Source of the DNA: Rhodocyclaceae bacterium
GTDB taxonomy: Bacteria > Pseudomonadota > Gammaproteobacteria > Burkholderiales > Rhodocyclaceae
Length of the DNA stretch: 34,934 nucleotides
Direction of reading: 5' to 3'
NCBI GenBank assembly: GCA_003158255.1
Contig: PMIH01000193.1
Span: 1 to 34,934 of the forward strand
Shown here: piece by piece, positions 28,167 through 34,934 of the stretch
How the letters are laid out: each line of letters opens with the position of its first letter
Position numbering within the stretch: position 1 is the stretch's first letter
The notes under the pieces: model-generated
Told to the model about the DNA's origin: nothing
Database searches by the model: none
The model's input: the letters and a program-made list of their open reading frames with translations, nothing else
Made by a program: the position numbers and the translations under genes

Positions 28167-31100
28167 TTAGGGGCGACGCCCGAAGCGACCGAGTACGCGT
28201 GACAAGAGTCCGGATTTGTCCGGCTCCACCGAGCGTGTTTGGTCGGCAGAGTCCGCTGCGGCAATCGTGGGTGACGGTACGCCAAGCTGATGTAGCGTTT
28301 CGTACACCATGCGCGATGGTTCTATCTTCAATCCCAGATCCTTCTCCGCATCGCTTACCGCACGCATTGCCAACAATGAACTGCCTCCCAGATCAAAGAA
28401 GTTGTCGTTGCCTGTGATTTGCCCAACGTCGATGCCCAGCAGTCGCGCCCAAATCGTGGCGAGACCAATTTCGTCGGCGCTCTCCGTTGCGGCGGCGGGC
28501 AGAAGTGCTTGATGGGATGAGCCATCGGCAATGCTTAACTGTCCTAGCGTTTCAAAAACAAAACGGCGTGGATCGATCTTGAGGCCGAGGTTCTTATCGG
28601 CTTCGGCTACGGCACGCATTGCGAGTAGCGAACTGCCACCTAGGTCGAAGAAGTTGTCATTACCATGAATCTGGTCGGGACCTACACCTAGCAAACGAGC
28701 CCACAACTCAGCGAGCGCGCGCTCGTTTGGCGAGTCAATTGTCCCCGCGCGTTCTGTGGCGACGATTGCGGGGCCTTTGGGGGCCGGCCTGAGCCATCCT
28801 GCAAGACGGCCATCCGCAGTGGACAACAATTCCGACGGTGAGCGACGGGGATCCTGCTCGATTTGATTGAGTACAGTTAGAAATGTTTCATGTAGCAGAC
28901 TTGCTGTGGACTCGTCATAAAGATCAGCGTTGTACATCAGCCCACCTTCCATTCCGCCAGGCCCCTCCATCAACCACAGTCCCAGATCCTGCGTAGCAGC
29001 ATGCTGTTTGACCAAAATATTTTCGTGGTGCAGCGGTCCCCACTCCCGGCGACGCTCCCGAGCATCCTGGAAAGAGAATAATGCCTGATAGAGACCGGCG
29101 GTCTTGATATGCTCAGCAACCTCGCTCTCCTGCACCAGTATTTCGAACGGGACATCCGCATTGTTGAACAGCTTGATGATCAGCGTCTTGACGGCACCGA
29201 GATTGGCCAAGAAAGGAGCATCCGCGGCAATGTTAACGTGGATGGGCATGAGGTTGGTGAAGAAGCCCATGATCGGCTCCAACACACTTTCCAGACGCCC
29301 ACGCACTGGCACGCCCAGCGCCACTTGTGAGTGGCCGAGGGCCGCCGATACAACAACCGCAAAGGCTGACATGCACAACATATTCAATGTTGCATCGTTG
29401 GTGCGCGCCAATTCGCGCAGCCGGTCCGTCTGATCTTTCGGAATCTTCACCCATAGCGTCGCGCCCGTGCCCGTCATGTGCCCGGCCCGTGGCCTGTCTG
29501 TACGCGGCAAAAGGTCGGGGTGGAGTGCCTTGTAGTGAGACTTCCAAAACCCGAGCTGTTGTGCGAACTCTTCACCCTTTAGCCAATCGGCATGCCAACG
29601 CGAGAAGTCTGAGTAAGTGACCTCGAGCGGCGGCAGTTGGTGCGGGCGTTCCTCCACAAGTGCACCGTATAACTCCGACATTTCTTCGTATAGCAGGTCA
29701 AATGACCATCCGTCCCAGACGAGGTGATGGGTGACGAACAGGAATACGTGCTCCTGGTCGCTCAAGCGATAGAGTTCGGTCCGCATCATCGGTGCGCGAT
29801 TCAGGGGAATCGGCGTGTCGATCGCAACCTGTAGGCGATTCATCAACTCTGATTCGCGGTGCGCGGGAGCTATTGCGCTCAAGTCGATAACAGGCAGGTC
29901 GACCAAGCCGGTTTCCTGTACCGACTGGATGTAGGCAGATCCGTTGGCAGACGTATCTGGAACGACGATGGTGCGCAACGACGGCTGTCGCTGCACCATC
30001 ATATTCAGTGCCTCACGGAACTTCGGCAAGTCGAGTGGTCCGCGCAACCGATGTGCTGAAGGGACCGAATACGCGACCGTACCGGGAAGCAGTTCCTCGA
30101 CAAATCTGACTCGTTCCTGCATAACAGTCGCTGGCGCTTGGCGTTGATCGGCCGACTTGACAAGCGCAGCTCGGCGCGGAGCGTTACTGCCTTTGGCCTG
30201 TTCGACCGCCTGCGCCAGAAGTGCTGCCGTGGGCGATTGGAACAGAACGCCCAAAGGCATGCTCACGGCGAAGTCGCGGTTCAGTTGCGCAATCAGGCGC
30301 GCTGCGAGCAACGAGTGTCCGCCCAGTGCGAAGAAATCGTCTTCTACGCCGAGTCCCGGGAGATTCAGTACCTTCTCCATGGCGTCGAGAACTTGCCGTT
30401 CCAGCGGGGTGCGCGGTGCAACGCGATCGCGTCCCGCAGACCGATGGAGGTCCGGCGGTGGTAGCGCGGCCCGGTTGATCTTGCCGTTCGGCAGCAGCGG
30501 CAATCGATCCATTGGAACAAAGTGCTGGGGCAACATATAGGCGGGCAGGGCGCCGCGCAGATGTTCGTTCAATGTGTTTGCGTCGGGTGCACCACCACGG
30601 GGCACGAAGTAGGCCACCAGCCTGACGTCGCCAGGAACATCTTCCCGCGCCATGACTACGGTTTGCGCCACGGCAGGATGGCTGTCCAAAGCCGCCTCGA
30701 TCTCCCCCAGTTCGATACGGAAGCCGCGCACCTTGACCTGGAAGTCGTTGCGACCCAAATGTTCGAGTAGTCCGTCAGCGCGCCAGCGGCCACGGTCGCC
30801 CGTGCAGTAGAGTCGGGGGCCGGGCGTGGTCGAGAATGGATCTGGGATGAAGCGTTCGGCGGTAAGTTCTGGTCGATTCAGATAGCCCAATGTGACGCCA
30901 TCGCCGCCGATCCAGAGTTCACCGGGGGTGCCGATTGGACAAGGCTGTCGACGCTCATCAAGAATCCATATTGTTGTATTGGCGATCGGTCGGCCGATGC
31001 TGATGAAAGAGTCAGTCGTAGTGACACGCCAACAAGTAGACCACACAGTGGTTTCGGTCGGCCCATACATGTTCCACAGTTCCCCGACTGCGGGGAACAA

Positions 31101-33380
31101 ACGCGCCGATAGATCGGGCGACAGCGCTTCACCTCCGATCAGCGCCTTGAAGCCTTTCGGACCGCGCCAGCCGGAGTCGAGCAGCATGCGCCAAGTCCCT
31201 GGTGTCGCCTGCATGAATGTAGCCTGGCTGCGCGACAACAGATTGGCAAGGGCGAGCGGGTCAAGTGCCTGATCGCGGCTGGCGAGCACGACTTGAGCGC
31301 CGACAGTCAGCGGCAGCAGCAGTTCGAGTACCGCGATGTCGAAGGAAAGTGTGGTGACGGCGACCAGTCGGTCGTCGGCACTCATACCGGGCTCATTCTG
31401 CATGCTGGTCAGGAAATTCACCACTGCGCGGTGATGTACCTGTACTCCCTTGGGTTTGCCCGTGGAACCGGACGTATAGATGACATAGGCGGCATCATCC
31501 GGCGTCGCGTCGAGCGTACCCGCGGCGGGCGGTGCGGCCGGCTGCGCGTCGATCAGGAAGGCATCGACATCGAGCAAGACGGTTTGTTCGCGGGGCCACG
31601 ACAGTAGAGCGGCCAGGGATGATTCGGAGACGAGGGCTGCCAGTCTGGCGTCTTCGGCCATGTAGTGCAGGCGGTCGGCCGGGTAGGAGGGGTCGAGCGG
31701 GACATAAGCTGCGCCACTCTTCAAGATGGCCAGTTGGCTGGCAACCATATTCAGGCCGCGCTCGACACAGAGGCCAACCAATTGGCCACGACCGACACCC
31801 CGGCTGCGCAGCAGGTTGGCGAGACGATTGGCGCGCTGATCGAGTTCTCGATAACTCAGTTGCAGGTCTCCGAAGCTGATGGCGACCTTTCCCTCCATCG
31901 CTTCCACCTGCCGTTCGATCAAGGCATGAATCGCGGTGTCCCGCGCGTATAAGCGCTTGGTGTCGTTCCAGGCAGAGATGCCGGAAAGATCCGCGTCGGT
32001 TGCTGAGAAGGCGCTCGCTACGGTGACGTCGGGTTTCGACACGGCGCGTTCCAATGCAACTCGATACAAGTCGAGCCAGCGCTGTACTGTCTGCCGATCG
32101 AAAAGATCCGTGTTGTATTGCAACTCAAGCAGGATTCCGGATTCCAGCTGGCTCGCGTTGAGGAATAACTCGAAGTTTTCGAAATGGCGCGGATTTGACT
32201 GGAGATCGACGCGCAGTCCGGCGAGGGAAAGTTCCTTCGGAGAAATCCGTGAATCGAGATTGAAGAGTACGCCGACTAACGGAAGCCGGCTTGGATCGCG
32301 TTGCATCTGGAGCTTCTGAAGTATGCCGCCAAACGTACTGGACTGGTGTTCATAGGCGTCAAGGACTCGACTGCGCGTTTCGCCGATCAGCGTGGAAATG
32401 GGAGTGTTGTGATCAGTTGCGACGCGAATTGGCAGCAAGTTCACGCAGTGCCCGACCAGCGCATCCTTGCCCGAGGCTGATTGTCCTGCTGCAGGGACGC
32501 CAACAACCACATCGTCGCTGCCGGAGAGGCGTGCTACGAGGCCGGCAAACATTGCAAACATGGTCGCGAACAGGCTGGCACCCTGACGTCCGCCGTACTG
32601 ACGGACGGCACTGACCAACTGAGCTTCGATCAGCAGATCCTCGCGCCGCGAAGCGAATGTACGTCGGGGAGGACGCGGGTGATCGCATGGCAGCTGGAGT
32701 ACCGGTGCCGACGCGTTGTACAGCGACACCCAGTACTGAGTGTCACTCTCCGCAGCGGTCGCGTGCTCGGCATCGCGCTCGGCGATGGCGTAGGCGGCAA
32801 AGCTCTCAGCGGAAGCGAGTCCGTCGGGTCGTCCGGCGTCAAGCGCTGCATAGAGCTTCATCAGTTCGGGAGCGAGTATTCCGAAAGACCAGCCGTCGCA
32901 AATGACGTGATGACCGGTAAGAACTAGCTCGAACCTATCGTTCGCCAGAACGGCAAGGGTTGCTCGGAAAAGCGGTCCGTTCGAGAGATCAAACGGAGTT
33001 TCCACCGCGGCCGTACGCAGGCGGAACAGTGTGGTGTTGCGTTCACCTTCCATAACGCCAGATAACTGCACGACATCCGCTGCTAGTTGTCCTTGGGCAG
33101 CAATCAGGAGGCTCATGCCGTCATCAGCCACAGTTGCTCGTAGCGACTCATGTCGCTTCGACAGCGCTTGCAGCGCTTGCTGCAACGACTTGAGATTCAG
33201 CGCGCCATCGATATGTAACGACACCGACTCGTTATAAGCGAGTGATGCCTCAGTGCCTAGCTGGCAAGCCAGCCATATTTCCCGCTGAGCTTCCGTTGTC
33301 GGCGCGACGCGCTGTAGTTCTGGTTCGGCAAATGGGTCATAGTCGACTTCTATGGCGGTGGGTTGCACGGAATTCATCAT
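28167..33380 (-). CDS. Nonribosomal peptide synthetase, domain order C-A-T-C-T-T, no thioesterase
   Basis: C1 (about 33310-32000) LTGHHVICDGWSFG; A (about 31990-30470) YVIYTSGSTGKPKGVQVHHRAVVNF, YGPTETTVWS, NGKINRAAL; T1 (about 30420-30210) DDFFALGGHSLLAARL; C2 (about 30165-28830) VTHHLVWDGWSFD; T2 and T3 each with GNDNFFDLGGSSLLAMRAV. Coordinates of domains are approximate. Confidence 0.95.
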   Translation of the reverse strand: MMNSVQPTAIEVDYDPFAEPELQRVAPTTEAQREIWLACQLGTEASLAYNESVSLHIDGALNLKSLQQALQALSKRHESLRATVADDGMSLLIAAQGQLAADVVQLSGVMEGERNTTLFRLRTAAVETPFDLSNGPLFRATLAVLANDRFELVLTGHHVICDGWSFGILAPELMKLYAALDAGRPDGLASAESFAAYAIAERDAEHATAAESDTQYWVSLYNASAPVLQLPCDHPRPPRRTFASRREDLLIEAQLVSAVRQYGGRQGASLFATMFAMFAGLVARLSGSDDVVVGVPAAGQSASGKDALVGHCVNLLPIRVATDHNTPISTLIGETRSRVLDAYEHQSSTFGGILQKLQMQRDPSRLPLVGVLFNLDSRISPKELSLAGLRVDLQSNPRHFENFELFLNASQLESGILLELQYNTDLFDRQTVQRWLDLYRVALERAVSKPDVTVASAFSATDADLSGISAWNDTKRLYARDTAIHALIERQVEAMEGKVAISFGDLQLSYRELDQRANRLANLLRSRGVGRGQLVGLCVERGLNMVASQLAILKSGAAYVPLDPSYPADRLHYMAEDARLAALVSESSLAALLSWPREQTVLLDVDAFLIDAQPAAPPAAGTLDATPDDAAYVIYTSGSTGKPKGVQVHHRAVVNFLTSMQNEPGMSADDRLVAVTTLSFDIAVLELLLPLTVGAQVVLASRDQALDPLALANLLSRSQATFMQATPGTWRMLLDSGWRGPKGFKALIGGEALSPDLSARLFPAVGELWNMYGPTETTVWSTCWRVTTTDSFISIGRPIANTTIWILDERRQPCPIGTPGELWIGGDGVTLGYLNRPELTAERFIPDPFSTTPGPRLYCTGDRGRWRADGLLEHLGRNDFQVKVRGFRIELGEIEAALDSHPAVAQTVVMAREDVPGDVRLVAYFVPRGGAPDANTLNEHLRGALPAYMLPQHFVPMDRLPLLPNGKINRAALPPPDLHRSAGRDRVAPRTPLERQVLDAMEKVLNLPGLGVEDDFFALGGHSLLAARLIAQLNRDFAVSMPLGVLFQSPTAALLAQAVEQAKGSNAPRRAALVKSADQRQAPATVMQERVRFVEELLPGTVAYSVPSAHRLRGPLDLPKFREALNMMVQRQPSLRTIVVPDTSANGSAYIQSVQETGLVDLPVIDLSAIAPAHRESELMNRLQVAIDTPIPLNRAPMMRTELYRLSDQEHVFLFVTHHLVWDGWSFDLLYEEMSELYGALVEERPHQLPPLEVTYSDFSRWHADWLKGEEFAQQLGFWKSHYKALHPDLLPRTDRPRAGHMTGTGATLWVKIPKDQTDRLRELARTNDATLNMLCMSAFAVVVSAALGHSQVALGVPVRGRLESVLEPIMGFFTNLMPIHVNIAADAPFLANLGAVKTLIIKLFNNADVPFEILVQESEVAEHIKTAGLYQALFSFQDARERRREWGPLHHENILVKQHAATQDLGLWLMEGPGGMEGGLMYNADLYDESTASLLHETFLTVLNQIEQDPRRSPSELLSTADGRLAGWLRPAPKGPAIVATERAGTIDSPNERALAELWARLLGVGPDQIHGNDNFFDLGGSSLLAMRAVAEADKNLGLKIDPRRFVFETLGQLSIADGSSHQALLPAAATESADEIGLATIWARLLGIDVGQITGNDNFFDLGGSSLLAMRAVSDAEKDLGLKIEPSRMVYETLHQLGVPSPTIAAADSADQTRSVEPDKSGLLSRVLGRFGRRP
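28270..28735 (-). repeat. Tandemly duplicated carrier (T/PCP) domains at the NRPS C-terminus
   Basis: LWARLLGVGPDQIHGNDNFFDLGGSSLLAMRAVAEADKNLGLKIDPRRFVFETLGQL versus IWARLLGIDVGQITGNDNFFDLGGSSLLAMRAVSDAEKDLGLKIEPSRMVYETLHQL. Confidence 0.9.
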
Positions 33381-34930
33381 CCAACCTTCATGTATTTGCC
33401 GGGACCGGCGGGATTAGCTACAAACCATGCGGGACGACCCTGCTCGTCGCGGCCGAGTCGCGCGCCCGGAACGGGGGGGGCAGATGCATCAATGGAGACA
33501 ACCTTTGCAGCTCGATGCGGCAGGAAATCGGCTTCCTGCAACTCCAGTACTGATTCCTTAAAGGCCGCTTTGATTGCATTGAAGTCTTCCGTCGTGTGCG
33601 CAGTGGTAAAGAAGCACGGGAAATTATCGAGGATGTGAATACCTCGAGTACGCATCATGGCGAACAGCAGGTCTTGGAATGGATGGTCTTCGAGGAAGAA
33701 TGTCTTCCAGACGGAAGCGAAGGACTTGACCGCAATCGGGGCGCCAACTTCATTGCAGAAGGCATTTAGTTCCTCAATCATGTCGGCTGTCCGCTGCGTC
33801 AGCGCTGCCTGCAACTGCGGTCCCTCTCGCTTCAGATGTTCAAGGACAGCTTTCGCCGCAACCAGAGCCAGCGGATGGCGTACGAAGGTTCCTGCGAAGT
33901 AGGTGACGCCGACGGTGGGAATCGAGTCGTCGCCGAAGTTCCATTGGCCACCGTCAAGGGCATCCATGTATTCGCGTTTTCCAGCGATTACGCCGATCGG
34001 GAAGCCTCCGCCGACTACCTTGCCATAAGAGGCGAGGTCGGCACGGATGCCGAACAAGGCCTGGATACCTCCGGGATGACTGCGGAAACCTGTGACCACC
34101 TCGTCGAATATGAGCAGCGATCCAGATTCTTCGGTCAGCTTGCGCAAGTCGCGCAGGAATTCCACAGGTTGAAAATCGGGGCGACGGCTTTGAACGGTTT
34201 CCACGAGAATGGCGGCGAGTTCGCTGGCGTTGTCCTTGAGCCACTTGAGCGACTCGGGCGTGCCGTAGTCCAGAACGACGACATTCTCGGCTGTGTTCGG
34301 CATGATGCCCGGCGCGGCCGGAACGGCCCTGAGTTTCTTGGTTCCGCGCACGATGACTTCATCGAAGATACCGTGATAGGAACCGGCGAAGATGGCTATT
34401 TTGCTGCGACCGGTCACGGTGCGAGCAATACGAATGCAGCCCATTACAGCCTCTGAACCGGTATTGCACAGTCCTGCGCGATCATTGCCGGTCACTTCGC
34501 AAAACAGCTTTGCGACTTCACCGGCCAGCGGGTGCTGGGGGCCGATGTCGTAGCCATCATCGAGCTGTTTGCGTACGGCATCCAGAATGAAGTCGGGCTG
34601 CCAGCCAAACATGCTCATGCCGAAACCATTGAGCGCATCGACATACTCGTTGCCGTCCAGATCCCACATGTGCGAACCTTTGGAACGCTCGATCACGATT
34701 TGATAAATGATTTCCTTCAATTGCGGCCGGAAGCCGTTGACGACGCGCGGGTCTGCGAGGTGGGGTCGATGTTCGACGGTGTACGCCTTCGACTTCTTGG
34801 TGCGCTCAATGTAGCGCCGCATAAATGCGTCGAGGCGGGCTTGCTGTCTGTCGGTCAGCGAGGTACCGCCTGAATCGGTGTGAATGCGCGCAATTGCGCC
34901 AAACGCTTTCTTGACGTCGTATTTGATCAT
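33377..34930 (-). CDS. Class-III PLP aminotransferase (AMT domain of PKS/NRPS hybrids, GSA-aminomutase-like); probably the C-terminal part of a longer protein
   Basis: HRPHLADPRVVNGFRPQLKEIIYQIVIERSKGSHMWDLDGNEYVDALNGFG, NTGSEAVMGCIRIARTVTGRSKIAIFAGSYHG, LIFDEVVTGFRSHPGG, YGKVVGGGFPIG. The Met at 34930 is 4 bases from the window edge, with no stop upstream in frame. Confidence 0.88.
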   Translation of the reverse strand: MIKYDVKKAFGAIARIHTDSGGTSLTDRQQARLDAFMRRYIERTKKSKAYTVEHRPHLADPRVVNGFRPQLKEIIYQIVIERSKGSHMWDLDGNEYVDALNGFGMSMFGWQPDFILDAVRKQLDDGYDIGPQHPLAGEVAKLFCEVTGNDRAGLCNTGSEAVMGCIRIARTVTGRSKIAIFAGSYHGIFDEVIVRGTKKLRAVPAAPGIMPNTAENVVVLDYGTPESLKWLKDNASELAAILVETVQSRRPDFQPVEFLRDLRKLTEESGSLLIFDEVVTGFRSHPGGIQALFGIRADLASYGKVVGGGFPIGVIAGKREYMDALDGGQWNFGDDSIPTVGVTYFAGTFVRHPLALVAAKAVLEHLKREGPQLQAALTQRTADMIEELNAFCNEVGAPIAVKSFASVWKTFFLEDHPFQDLLFAMMRTRGIHILDNFPCFFTTAHTTEDFNAIKAAFKESVLELQEADFLPHRAAKVVSIDASAPPVPGARLGRDEQGRPAWFVANPAGPGKYMKVG

Positions 34931-34934
34931 CCCG

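Noticed and set aside
1-34934. CRISPR arrays, tRNA/rRNA genes, complete transposons, PEP-CTERM sorting signals on the listed proteins
   Set aside because: None seen on reading; only the IS3 fragment and short coding repeats are present. Small ncRNAs cannot be excluded without covariance searches.

Overview
The window is a large exopolysaccharide (EPS) locus of the exosortase-A (XrtA/PEP-CTERM) type, joined to a nonribosomal peptide / polyketide-type assembly line. No exosortase gene lies in the window; that affiliation comes from the accompanying families. Plus strand, 1-5567: export protein C-terminus, chain-length determinant, tyrosine autokinase, outer-membrane beta-barrel protein, ExeA-like ATPase. 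A convergent junction at about 5570-5860 holds a decayed IS3-family transposase fragment. Minus strand, 34930 down to 5861: class-III aminotransferase (AMT-type, probably the C-terminal end of a larger PKS outside the window); an NRPS read as C-A-T-C-T-T with no thioesterase and a hand-derived Gly-like adenylation code; a 4'-phosphopantetheinyl transferase; two alpha/beta-hydrolase-fold proteins lacking a canonical GxSxG; then, after a ~290 bp gap, a FemAB/GNAT-like protein, Wzx flippase, five glycosyltransferases, two polysaccharide deacetylases, two asparagine-synthase-like amidotransferases (one lacking the N-terminal Cys), an O-antigen-ligase-like polymerase, and two tandem right-handed beta-helix proteins. 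The most interesting hypothesis is that a short beta-amino-acyl/Gly-containing product is made by the NRPS and offloaded by a terminal C domain, possibly onto an amino group of the polysaccharide. All family calls come from reading the translations; no database search was run.
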